Shown piece after piece: positions 12,193 to 23,802 of a stretch of 64,000 bases of DNA. The translations under genes were made by a program, and so were the position numbers. Position 1 is the stretch's first letter. Every line of letters begins with the position of its first letter. Under the pieces are notes generated by a model. It was not told where the DNA came from. It ran no database searches and saw only the letters and a list, made by a program, of their open reading frames with translations. Origin of the DNA: Anarhynchus alexandrinus (lineage: Eukaryota > Chordata > Aves > Charadriiformes > Charadriidae); contig VUYV01000036.1 of NCBI GenBank assembly GCA_008711295.1, positions 571,187 to 635,186 of the forward strand, written 5' to 3'.

Positions 12193-13199
12193 TCTCATGG
12201 AGGTAAACTGTCACCTAGCAGGGACAGCTTTAAAATTCAGAATTTGACAAGTAAACAGAATATGCAAATGTGGTAGAAAAATCTGAAAAAGATAACAGAA
12301 GAACACTTGGCTGTTTGCCATTTCTGTGCTACAGCCACCTCTCAATATTTTATTTTATGTTTTATAAAATTTGTGGCTGTTATCTTCTGTTTCTTCTTTT
12401 ATGTCGTCCCCCCCGCCTTTTCCCCAAATGAACAGCCAGACACCGTTCCATCTATCCAGGAAACTCATATCCATCCTAATCTCATTGCTTCTTTTCTCTT
12501 TATCTTTTTTCCAACTACAAAGAGTTATCTGGAACACAGCTGCCTACCTGGAAGCTATTTCTCTTATAGCTAACATAGCTATAAATTTTAATAACTAAGA
12601 AGCTGCTGAAAGATACAGATTTTGCTCTTGCCTGTCTCATTGGTGAGGTATACAGTATTCACCGTCAAACGCTGCCTTTGAGCAGGAAAACCGCCTGTAC
12701 TGTCGATCTCAAGATAAGCAGCTATGCATGTGTGAGACACTGTCAACAAAGGCTGAATAAAACCAAATGTACATTTAGATAATAAGGCTAAGTTTAGAAA
12801 TGATTGACTGTAGCATCCAGCTTGAGACCCTGTATTAGCCTCAGACACAAAGTAGTAAGTTAATTCAGGCGCCTGAGAGGAACCTTTCTGGATGTGAGGT
12901 ACATTTGTATACGCAGCCAAACATATTTCAGGGAGGGTTTTGTTTGTTTGTTTTTTAAAGAAGATGCAGATTTATTCTTTGTTAAGTGAGAAATACTTAC
13001 TTGTCTGAATAAGGATAGAGAGCTTTTGACGCACCAATAACTTAAAGAAAAGCATACTGTAACTGGTAAAAATAAATTTGATGAGTTAGCATCCCCATGC
13101 TTTAATATAGAACTTGTTTCCAGGTCTGAGGAGGACTTTCAAACAGTGGTAAGACCACGAAACATTATACAATTTGGTGTTATCCAGTAACAAGGGGAG

Positions 13200-13537
13200 G
13201 GAATCCTATCACTGCAGACCTACAGGAAAGCTGGGGAGCAACTTTTTACAAGGGTATGTAGTGATAGGACGAGAAGGAATGGCTTTAAACTGGAAGAGGG
13301 GAGATTTAGATTAGATATTAGGAAGAAATTTTTCACTCTGAGGGTGGTGAGACACTGGAACAGATTGTCCAGGGAAGTTGTGGAAGCTCCTTCCCTGGAG
13401 GTGTTCAAGGCCAGGCTGGATGGGGCTTTGAGCAACTTGGTCTAGTGGAAGGTATCCCTACCTGTGGCAGGGGGGTTGGAACTAGATAATCTTCAAGGTC
13501 CCTTCCAACTTAAACCATTCTATGATTCTATGATTCA
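13200..13537 (+). mobile_element. CR1 LINE 3' fragment
   Basis: This is a truncated CR1 3' end. It contains the typical words GTGATAGGACGAGAAGGAATGG, TTAGATATTAGGAAGAAATTTTTCACT, GGTGAGACACTGGAACAG and GAGCAACTTGGTCTAGTGG in coding-tail and 3' UTR order. It ends AACCATTCTATGATTCTATGATTCATGA, with two clear copies of the 8-bp CR1 tail unit. The left boundary is approximate, because homology fades between about 13190 and 13220. It is oriented away from BCKDHB. The 3' UTR type (GGTCTAGTGGAAGG) differs from the copies at 1-583 and 4750-5157, implying a different subfamily. Confidence 0.93.
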
Positions 13538-15767
13538 TGAAATGAAGTTGCAGTAGCTTCTCACTCAAACTACAGAGATTTCAGGCCATGTTAGAAAGAA
13601 CAATCTGATATTGGCATATTTGACAACTACCACTTTTTTTTTTTCCCCACAGCCTGCCTGAAAGCAATAGATGAATCAATTTATAGTAAATTGTCGATTA
13701 AGAGGGGGAAAGAAGAAGGTAGCCCAGCCATGCCACCAGGTTGTATCTAACAGAAATTACTTGAGAGGTAAGCCAAGCAACAACTCAGCCAGCTTGGCCA
13801 TTTCTGTAACTCAAAAGCCAACCCTACATCCCTCTTCCCATGGGGAACTGGTAGCTCCTCTGTCTCTCCAGCAGTAGGACCAGAAGGGGCCCAACTTTTC
13901 TAACATCCAGAAGACTATGGCTGTGCTCAAATCCACACAAACTCTAACACTGTTTCTTAGAAAAGATATCCCTGTCTTCCTACATGTGAGGTGGTTTGGA
14001 ACACATTAACTTCATCAGTCCAGACTGATGGCAAGTAACATCACTAATAAATGTTACACTGAGTATGAAAAGAAGCAATTTGAAACAATCCTTCCATTTC
14101 TCAGAAACATAAGCGCACTACCTTACATGCAAACTCTGTGGAGTAGATAGCAGGATGGAGATCTACTGTAACTGCTGTGTCAAGCACATAAGACCAACTA
14201 CCTAGTGCAGCACACAGAAAAATACAGCAATACTCCCCTGAAATGTGCCTTACATACAAGGCACATTAAGGTTCTTTCTTAGAAAAACCTTTAAGCAGCT
14301 CATTCTGTAACATTAATATCTGTCACACCAATCAAATGATGTGATGTTATGGGCCATAGCATCAGGATGTTTTCTTAGACAAACCAGAAAGCAGGTTTTT
14401 GTATCTTTACGCTGTTTTCCATACAGCCCCTAAGAAACCAGCTCCTAGATATGCTAAATCCACTTTTTCAGCTGGCCAATAACCTCCTCTGATATTGGTG
14501 CGTGGTGCAGCCCACTGGAGAAATATAAATATGAATGCAGATGGCTCTTCCAAGTTTTAGTCCATATTACCTCGCATGATAGGTTTAGTGTGGACTTCCA
14601 CTGTGGAAACTGATTGCGTGCAAATTCACTGCTAAGTCACAACCCATTTCTTTCTCCTCATACCTCCCTGTGGAGGAATGGGGCTTAAACTAAGCCTCTG
14701 AACCACCAAATGCCCGTGGTTTGTCTCCCCCTACTTACACGTGGGTAAGATTATTTGGTCCTTTGGTTCCTTTGGAAAGGAACAGATTAGAAGTTACCTA
14801 GCATGGCCCAGTAACTCGCCTGAAAGAGCTGAGACATCCCATTCTCTTTAGGAGAGCTTCACTGACTGTATCACAGACATGCCAAACAAAAAAGAAAATA
14901 AGGCTTTAATAAGTTTAGTTCAACTCCTATAAAAGGCAAGGACAACCGTCGTGAAAAAGATAGCGTTTACCACACGCTGTGCAAAACAGATCAGAACATT
15001 CTTCAGTTTTAAGCCTAAGGAAATTCTCTGGTATGTGAATAACAGGTGATGTTGGAGAAACATTGTAAGTGGAACTACACTGTTTTTCAGAGACTGCCTC
15101 ACTGGTAGAGTTCCCATTTCGCATACGGGAGCTCCACTATCAGCTATTCAGGTGAAACAAAGAGTGAAACACCAAAAGTCATCCTGAAAGTAAGTATGCA
15201 TATAAACGAGATTAACATTAAGGTATCGACAACCTTCTATCCCTGGCCTTAAATGTAATTCACAGCTTAACGTATAGGTAAAATGGACACAAGAGGGCGC
15301 CCCTAATATAGTGCCCACCTTGGCCCTCCCGGCTTTGGTGTCCACAGCTAGAAGTCCTTGACCCCCTACCACAGGATCTCCTTCTTCCACAGGAAAACGG
15401 GCCACTTATTTTCTTCTTTTCTTTTTAGTTCAAATGTACAAGACCCATCAAGACTCAATCTCAAGAACTAGGCTTCTTGATTCACTTAATTAAAGGAAGT
15501 AGAGACTACAATGCATTGACAAATTTCCTATTAAACTTTGGTCATTAAACACCAGACGTTCTCCCACAGCAACGCTCAATACTAAGTCCTGGTTGGCCGC
15601 TGCACAGTCTAACGCTATTTAGTATTATATGACAATGAAACAAAGACAAAAGATGTTACAGAGGGTGATTAATAGACATGTAATAGAAATAGATATTACT
15701 TCACAGACTTGGTGCCTGAAGGGCTCTGCAAACAGCAATCTTCAAGCATGACCAAATTAAATAAAAA
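13538..15767. other. Intergenic DNA, no gene seen
   Basis: No exon or transposon is recognisable here. Short ORFs on both strands lack known motifs. A perfect hairpin lies at 14242-14267. Part of this interval could be transcribed if BCKDHB uses a distal poly(A) site. Confidence 0.55.
14242..14267. repeat. Perfect inverted repeat (10-bp arms, 6-nt loop)
   Basis: AATGTGCCTT (14242-14251) and AAGGCACATT (14258-14267) are exact reverse complements separated by ACATAC. The stem is too short for a typical microRNA precursor. It lies about 2 kb downstream of the BCKDHB stop codon. Confidence 0.8.
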
Positions 15768-15773
15768 TTTATT
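15768..15773 (-). promoter_or_regulatory. Candidate proximal polyadenylation signal for BCKDHB
   Basis: The minus strand reads AATAAA about 550 bases after the BCKDHB stop codon. T-rich and then T/G-containing sequence follows (TTTGGTCATGCTTG). It is a reasonable end for a short 3' UTR, but AATAAA is frequent by chance in AT-rich DNA. Confidence 0.35.
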
Positions 15774-16324
15774 TTTAGAATAAATATTAAATATAAGCCT
15801 TGTAATTGTATTTGAACAGAACGAAGATACTACAGATACTTCATGTATTTTCAATGCTCTGTGTATGTTTGCAATGCAGCACCCATATTCAGTGTAAATT
15901 GGGCCTTATTAGTACCTCACAGGATTACAGGCAACCCTGAATAGTGAAAAATTGTAAAATTTAACACTACAGTTTGCCTATGAAATAGTTGTAAGTCTTC
16001 TAATATAGGTGAAAATACATTCTGTGCATTACTATTCCTTTTGCCTTTCACTTTACGTTCTTTTCACTTCTCAGGACACAAGACATTTAATTTTCAGATC
16101 GATTAAGCAAGGTAATTAATTTTAATTAATTAACTTCAATGGCACTACTTAAAAATATTCAGACGCCCTTAAGACTGAAGGCCCAAAGCCGTAAGAGGCA
16201 ATTCTTGTTATAAATAACTAACTAAAAAGAGTCATACTTTAGCCCCAAACCTTGCAATCACTCTGTCAGAATCCTTACAGGCAAACTGTCAGTATAAGAC
16301 ATTATTTCTCACCTGTACTACTGC
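15774..16324 (-). other. BCKDHB: Likely BCKDHB 3' UTR (proximal part)
   Basis: This is the sequence directly after the stop codon of the terminal BCKDHB exon, so at least its first part must be transcribed as 3' UTR. It is AT-rich and contains a palindromic AATTAATTTTAATTAATTAA stretch near 16113-16132. The left end is a guess, set by the first plausible AATAAA. Confidence 0.5.
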
Positions 16325-16465
<141 letters not shown>

Positions 16466-16490
16466 CTATTAACAAAAATACAGAATAAAT
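16466..16490 (-). promoter_or_regulatory. BCKDHB: Splice acceptor and pyrimidine tract of the last BCKDHB intron
   Basis: Reading the minus strand, TTCTGTATTTTTGTTAATAG ends directly before GAGGAATGC, the first codons of the terminal exon. The AG is at 16467-16466. The pyrimidine-rich run before it fits a normal U2-type acceptor. A second AG three bases into the exon (GGAG) would remove one Glu if used, so a minor NAGNAG-like choice is conceivable. Confidence 0.88.
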
Positions 16491-19173
16491 GTTAGTGAGG
16501 CCATTATTTTCAGGAGTCTTGCATCACAAATTGAGGTCGAATGAACTTTGCCAGACTGACAGACCTGGAAACTCAAACGTTCTATTTATATCACAGTATA
16601 AGTAGTCCAGACCAGAACAGTGCTTCCTTTTGCCCAAAGGTCCATATTAAAATAACAACTTGTATTAATGTTATTTTCATTTTCTACATGTGTGCTGCAT
16701 TAAATCATAGGCAGGTTATATTTAGTACATCTGCTATACATCCAGACAAGTGCTGCCAAGAAACAAATATTTTAGGAACAAAGGAGTAAGAGTTTCTTTC
16801 CTGTACCACTTTTAAACATATAGAAAAATTGCATAATCTAAGAGTGTGTACTATTTGTTGGATACATGAACATCCTATTCAAACTTCTCTGACCCCTTAG
16901 ATTACTAAGCGTCTGTCTGAGAAACATTAAGCAGTTATGGAAATTATGAATTTGAATTCAAGTCGATTTGCGTATCTCCAACCCTTGCGTCAAATCCATG
17001 TTCTACACAAAAGCCCATGACTTGTGTGCTATTTCACCATGACTACGAGAGTTTCATTTCTCAACCTAGTAGGGCACAAAATATTACAAATACACCATAT
17101 GAATCTGAAAGTAACCTGTGGAAATATGTGTAACGTTACCAGCTTTAATAACCAAATAAACAGTGGGCTTTCAATATTCCTACTCTCAAGTACCAGAGCG
17201 ATGGCATGGACCATGAAAACCTGCAAGAATTAGATGCAGAAATAACTTTGCCAGATCAAACTGATGTTGATGCTAATTATCAGCTCCTTTGCTCCCCATA
17301 TCTTTAGCATATGTATTTGCTTTCCAGAGCAGACAAATGAAGAGACAAAACATGTCTCCTCCTGGCCTCTCCTTTATGGACTGCAGCAACTGAGACATCC
17401 TGGCCAACTTCCCCTGTACTTGGCTCAGGAAAATGGAAGGTGAAGGATTATCTACCAGTCCTTTTCCACCAGGCCCACAAGGAAAACAGCCATGGAGCTA
17501 CGCTTTTTTGCAGCGAAGTGCTAAGTATTTTCTCAGACTGATGAACTGTTTTGAATGCACATTGCCTTGCAGTCCATGGCAGCCGAACTCTAGCTTACCG
17601 TGCTTTCCATACATCATGATATTTGGCAGCATAGAAGGTACTCGTAACACACTGAGATCATAACCTTTTGCTCCAGCTACCACTTTGGTGCATTGTGAAA
17701 TGGCATATTTCTGGAATATAGATGAAAGTAAAAGGTCCAAGAGGTTGTGTGATTGCACACAGTGTCATTATGTTTAAAAGTGAACTAATTCACCTAGAAA
17801 ACTTCAGTCTGAATAGGTATGAGGAAAAAATATATGCAAACAACATAAAGATTTTTTGAGCTCCATTTTCAGGCACTCCTTCGCTTTTCTTTATAAAGTG
17901 AAAGATCCATATTAGTACAAAATGCTGGGAAGTAGAGTGTATTAAACCCTCTACCTGACCATGAGATAGATATGATGTCCTACCCCAACCTGCTGGTAAG
18001 GATATTTTTGATACCAATCAGTGTTTGGTTCCCATGCTGTGACTGCCCGATAAGACGAAGCAATAGTTTTCAGACTGTTCCAAAATTGGCATGCCCTGAA
18101 CAGCTGTGAAATTTCATTACACCAAAACATACAGATACATTCTAGACCCACAGCCTTCCAGTCCTGCATTGCTGTTTCAGAGTACCCGTCACAGGACCAC
18201 TGCCTAGGAGAGACTTTTGGTTTATGTCATAATCAGCTCTGTGATAATGGCTCATCCCAGACGAAGCTTGGAGAGAAAGCTCATTAGTTTCACGGAAAAT
18301 GCTTATTGCAATATTGCCTGTACATTGGGCACCCGTGCAGAGAGCAGCACTGCACCTTCAGCAGCCCAAGCAGCAGATGGAGAAATGTTGGCTGTGACTG
18401 GCAGGTCGGGTGCTACACTCTCCTGAATGAGCCCCCAGGCTTGGCCGTAAATATAAATCTCAGCTGGTGTACCCAAGCCATACAGAATAGTTGCAAGTAT
18501 GCATATTTATTAACACTATTGCTATTATATTTAGTTCAGAATAAAACTTAAGTCATAAGACTTTCCAAATCTCCACTTAATTTTTTTTTTTTCCTCAGGG
18601 AGGACCCAAAACAGCTGTTACAAGCACCCCTTCTGGGGTTTTAAAACTCAGCAATTGCTTTCAATTTGAGCACACCCCTATTGCTTTAAAACTTGTACAC
18701 CTTCCAGAGAGTCACGCGGATTCCCCCTTGCCTCAGTGAGGAAGTCGGAGAGTGAAGCAGTGTTGTATTGTCACACACCATCCAAGAATGACAATCCAAT
18801 AAAGGTGGAAGAACTCTTAAGTCTGAGCTACTTTGTGTGTACGTGTACAAATATAACTCTCTTACTATTATTTTTCTGGAGGTAAGGGGGTGTGTTTGTA
18901 GATTTTTAACAAAGTTATTGCACGGTGTGAGTAAAATACTTCAGAGGCAGAAAAAACAGACCCAAGACACCAGTCAAATCCATAAGGGAAACTCCACTTA
19001 CACATTATCTGACTGAAGTCAACGCAGTTTCGCAAAGATTCACACCCAGGTGGCTCTGACTGTAACAGTGTCATGCACATAATTTCACATTGTAATAGTT
19101 TATCATGGAAAAAGTAATTTTCCTAGCAAACTAATAAAATTTTTATAACAACTGCTTACAGTTTTTAGAGTAC

Positions 19174-19228
19174 CATCATAGAATGGCTTGGGTTGGGACT
19201 GCCAAAGACCACCTAGTCCACCCCCGCA
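19174..19228 (-). mobile_element. CR1 LINE 3' terminal scrap
   Basis: The plus strand reads CATCATAGAATGGCTTGGGTTGGGACTGCCAAAGACCACCTAGTCCACCCCC. This is the reverse complement of a CR1 3' end, with the CATAGAATGG tail at the left. Only about 55 bases remain, with a small internal deletion compared with the usual GGTTGGAAGGGACC segment. Confidence 0.8.
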
Positions 19229-19666
19229 TTCTAAGGTCATCTTACAATGCATTTTTTTACCTTACCAGCCCTACCTAAAGTCATAGGTAAATCCTATATA
19301 CATGTATATGTTACTATGCAGAGGACTGTTAGATTATTGAGGCACACATTTTACAGATGCCGGTTTGGGTCAGGTGATGTGTTGGTTACGGAACTTCCTG
19401 GAGTCAGTCTCTCAATGTCAGTGACAACAGTAACAACAGAAATGCTGCAGACCTAGCAAAATGAAGATGATTCAGTTGACATTATTTAATTTACAGATTT
19501 ACTGACAATATTTGCAAGAATATTGAAAAGAGCAAATTGCAAGAATGAAAGCTTTTAAGACTTTTATTTTTTAATAGAGTGGAAATAAAATCATAATCCA
19601 GAAGGTGAAGTACAAATTTATCATCAGAATAATGTATTCGAAAACAACCAAGAAAATGCACTTTTA

Positions 19667-19688
19667 CTTTACAATGTAGATTGTAAAG
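19667..19688. repeat. Perfect inverted repeat (9-bp arms, 4-nt loop)
   Basis: CTTTACAAT (19667-19675) and ATTGTAAAG (19680-19688) are exact reverse complements around GTAG. The repeat is intronic and no function is evident. Confidence 0.75.
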
Positions 19689-19973
19689 AGATGAGAGCCT
19701 TGGTCTTGCTTAGAGCCTGGCAAACACTTGACCGTGGCATCACGGTTCTCATTCAAAACGTAATAAAGCTAATGTTTTTATGACTTTCCCTATGGTCACA
19801 GTAGGACAGCTAGATTACTCACAGAATCACATTGATACGCCTGCCATATGCTAAGTATTTTGTCCTCAAAAAAACACATATTCACAAATCCTCACATTTT
19901 ACATATAAGCAGTCACAGAAAACAAGCTTAAGGTATTATCTTAATAAGATGATTTAGAGGGAAACAGTGTCTT

Positions 19974-19987
19974 AAAAAAAAAAAAAA
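19974..19987. repeat. Poly(A) run, 14 bases
   Basis: A run of fourteen A on the plus strand. No target-site duplication or retroposed gene was seen to its left. Confidence 0.85.
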
Positions 19988-22900
19988 GTAAGGCGGTTTG
20001 ATAGAAGACACTACTACTTTACCAGCCATGCTTTGGATACATCAAGGTATGCAGCAAGTCTTTTGTAAGACTGAAGTCTTCGCTTACAACGATCTATAAT
20101 TAGGTTTCGAGCCAGTTTTGTTTAAAATACAACTAATAAAGTTCATCAGTTTATGGGGTTTTGATTTATCTCTGGAATCAGTTTAATTTAAGGGACAATA
20201 TATTCAGTTGTGCCCTTTGAATCCAAATCAAAGCAAACTTTCACAAAGTTACAGAATATGAAACTGCCTGCTTGATAGCGTTAACTTAATATCTGTAATG
20301 TGAGCAAATGAGATTACATTCTTCATTAGATGGCATTACACTTTGAAAAATCATAGTGTTAGCAAGATTTACATCCTAATATAAAAAAAACGATATAGTC
20401 TGTGGATGTATTTCTGACTCATCTTCCCTTTTGAGCTCGAAGAACACTTAACTCAAGCGATCAGCTCATCAAATAGCCTGCCTTACACAGATTCTTGTTC
20501 ACTCACTGCTGCTAAAAGTTAAACTGTAGGAGAAACAAAAGTTCACCTGATCCCGAATACCATACTGCCACATCTGCTGTAGATACTGCTGTGCCAGATT
20601 TTTTGCACCTGCACAGCCACATTGTAGAGAAACATGACTAAGAGTAATAAATACACAACATCCAGCTCTTTTTAAGACTAATTAGCAGATGTTCGTTGTA
20701 CAAGCCTATCAGAACAAGTCTATCACAGTATTTAAAAGCATGATATAAGACCAACATTTTAAACTAAGCAGATTTACTCCATAGTACTTGGGCATATAAA
20801 GGTTGGTACTGGCCCAAAGTGCTCTTGCGCAATAGGGGAATGCAAGTTTATGGCCACAAGCCTCTACATATTTCAGAGAGACTGTTTAAACAATCTGACA
20901 TCTTTCAAGGAAAAAACTTGACTTCCAAAACCGTTTGATTTTTAAGTAGTAGGCATGGGATTTCTGATTCGATGTAAAATGTTTTAAATTCAGTTTTGAA
21001 AATCAGTATGAAAAAGTCCTACTTATTTAGGAGAGTATCCACTAACTCCCAAAATTCAACTGAAGTAAAAACTTTTGTTAGAAAAAAATGCTTATAAAGG
21101 AACAGATATAGTTATTAGTCCAATATATTAAAATTGTCTTAATTTAGAACGAATTCAGACAAAACATTAAATCGTTATTCTTCCTGCTTTCTAAATGCAG
21201 AGGTCAAATTCTGGCCTCAGTTATTCAATATGACCTTTGCCAATTACCTTAATTTGCCTGAATTTCACACAAAGCCTCCTGAAAAATACATTATTATATC
21301 CTATAAAGGCATTTTAATTGGTCACATTATTTCACCTCAACCTTTTATGTTTAATACACACTTAGGAAGACTTTTCAAAATAACTTAAGAGCACAGGTCC
21401 CACTAAAAAATCTGTTCTTGAAATTCATGGCAATCAAATGTATCACACACACCACTTCAAAACAATTTTATGCCTTGATTTCTAGAATAGATGCTAAACC
21501 CAAGGACTTGCCAGATGTTGCATATTTGAAATGCATCCTCTAGTACTGGGTACATTTCCTCTATTTCCCCAAATTCTAATATTCTAGTATGCTAATATGG
21601 AAAACTTTATCCAAGTTTATTTTAGCTTTATTTAAGTGTATATTTCACTCTTACCAGAGATTCAGGTACTCATTGCTAAACCAGGGTTCTGAGTGTAAAA
21701 CTCTTAAAAACATACAACTGAGAATTGCAGTCATTTATAGAGACATACAATTGTACGAAAAGGATAAAATAAGAAAACAAATCCATTATTGGTCAATACC
21801 GAAAGAAAACATTACTCATTCTTCTGCAACGTATAGAAAAACAGAGCAATGTGGTCCGCAGTTTAGGGGAAGTGCTTTTAGGCATCTGGCCAAGAAGAAA
21901 AGAGTTAGAGAGTTTATTGCTCCAGACCTTCCTTCCTCTCAAGGGAATCTCTATCATTCTATATTCATAGTAAACAAACCTCCATATGCAAACACTTTGG
22001 TAAGTATCAGTAAATGAGACTATTTAATGTGCAGCTAGCAACACAGACAATTCCAAACTGATACTTTTCCCCTTAATTATCCTATTTTGGCCTTATTCTC
22101 TTTACTTCTATATCTTTTGGATTGGTTTCATTTTTTCCCTCTGACTAACATGGATTAAAATCAGTAAAAAGGAAATACATTTTTTATTTTTAAATTCTAC
22201 TACTCTGTAGAATACTCTGTAAGCTGAGAAAACTTTCCTTTAAAAATCTTTAAAAATTTCTACAACATTTTATGTCGCAGGGGTCTTTCCCATGCTATTC
22301 TTATTTTGCAACACTACAGGTACTCAAAAAAATTAAGACCTACAAGAATATCACATTACTACAGAGTTGCTATATGAGAACACTGATTTAAGAACTCCTT
22401 TTAACAGTACAGGAATTTATTTTCTGTAGGATGACAAACAAAAAGTCAATTTTAAAGACTAATATGAATAGATAGAGTTTGATAGAAATTTTAGTATTTC
22501 TTTTGGTATTATAGCTATTATAATAAAAAGAAGACTAAACATAAGGTTAAGGTCCCTTACACAAGGCAAACTGTAGGAAAATTTTTCATGCAAAACTACT
22601 TATTTTTCTGCTGACAATAACTACAAAATTTAGACCCAGGAACTCAGTGACTAGTTGCAAAGGTTTAATTCAGTTGTGGTTTTTGTCAATTAGAACTCTG
22701 AATTCTACCATCTCACCTGTAGACTATAAAATTTTTAAAAAACACATATATATTAGGAGAACTTTTCAGAAAGAAACCTTTTATTAGAGTTTCACTTTCT
22801 GTTTTGATATTTTTATTCTGATTTATTCATACTGTTGTCATAAATTAAAGTCTGAGGCTCAAACAATTAAGAAAACTTATTCCATATCACTTTGTAGGTG

Positions 22901-23780
22901 ACTGTTACATTTATATTATCTATTACTTCCCCATATGGATTTTCAACTGTACATTACTTACTATTGTAAGAATGAGATGAATCCTACTATAGGTTAATAA
23001 TGAGCATGATGATCTCATTTACAATAAAAACTACTTTTTCAGTCAAAGCTTAGATAAAGTTTTTCAAAAGAAGCTTTCCAAAGAGGTAGTCAATCAAACC
23101 CCATTTTATAAAAGATGGATTTCATGCAATAAAGCTGACACTAAATACAGATTAAAGATGTTATTCTTTCGTTTCTGCTTTGAAAAATTGTCTAATTTGA
23201 ACAGTTTACTTTCAATAACAGAAAAGTCAAGCATCTGGAGTTTTCATGTCTCACAATTGTAGTACAGTACTTTCCTTGACAGCTGCAAGCACCAAATGCT
23301 ACAGATTTTAAACATCATTTGCTTTGACAACATATATATGTTACATTCTTATGAACAGTCACTTCTATGAGCTACGTAAGTACTATACACACGAGTTATA
23401 TATATATCTTTTTTTAGAGGGAACATTTTTTTCCAACAGCTTAGCCATTTTCATCTTAAAATACTTTTATAAATCTCCTCCTGATACTTACAATAGTGAT
23501 ACAATTTTTCCTCAGAGAATTCTGCAGTTATATGTTGTAAAAGTTTAACTTCTATCAGTTTTTCCTCCTTTTTGAGATCACCTTAAAACAACCTTTTAGA
23601 ACTTAGCACAGCTTGTAATGATTCATTTTATTTGTTACCAGTTCTTTAAATTTAAATAAGTAACATCTTGTCAAATACAGAGAAATAGTTCACTGCTAAA
23701 ATTATTTATCTTATGATTGCCAAACAGATAATATTTTTACTTTAAAAATACATCAGCAATTAAAAAATAAAGAAGCACTT

Positions 23781-23802
23781 GGGGGGGAGGGGGGAGGACG
23801 GG
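23781..23802 (+). other. G-rich tract with a canonical G-quadruplex pattern
   Basis: The plus strand has G7, A, G6, A, GG, AC, GGG in 22 bases inside otherwise AT-rich intron. Four G-triplets can be chosen with loops of 1, 2 and 7 bases, so the standard G3+N1-7 rule is met. It lies on the template strand for BCKDHB, so the RNA would be C-rich while the DNA could fold. Confidence 0.6.

Larger units (their letters stand above)
5871..13199. other. Intergenic DNA, no gene seen
   Basis: This is mostly AT-rich, single-copy-looking sequence downstream of BCKDHB. I found no exon and no recognisable transposon. Between about 6.4 and 7.4 kb the sequence is richer in GC and has several degenerate GGCAYYTA-type words plus a perfect palindrome (7290-7313), which may be the remains of an ancient repeat. 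Short ORFs (for example 7676-8014) have no recognisable domain. There is an AATAAA on the minus strand at 10658-10663 and an (AC)n run at 12178-12192. Confidence 0.6.

Noticed and set aside
14242..14267. microRNA precursor
   Set aside because: The stem is only 10 bp; precursors need a stem of about 30 bp with a longer paired region. The same applies to the other short hairpins listed.
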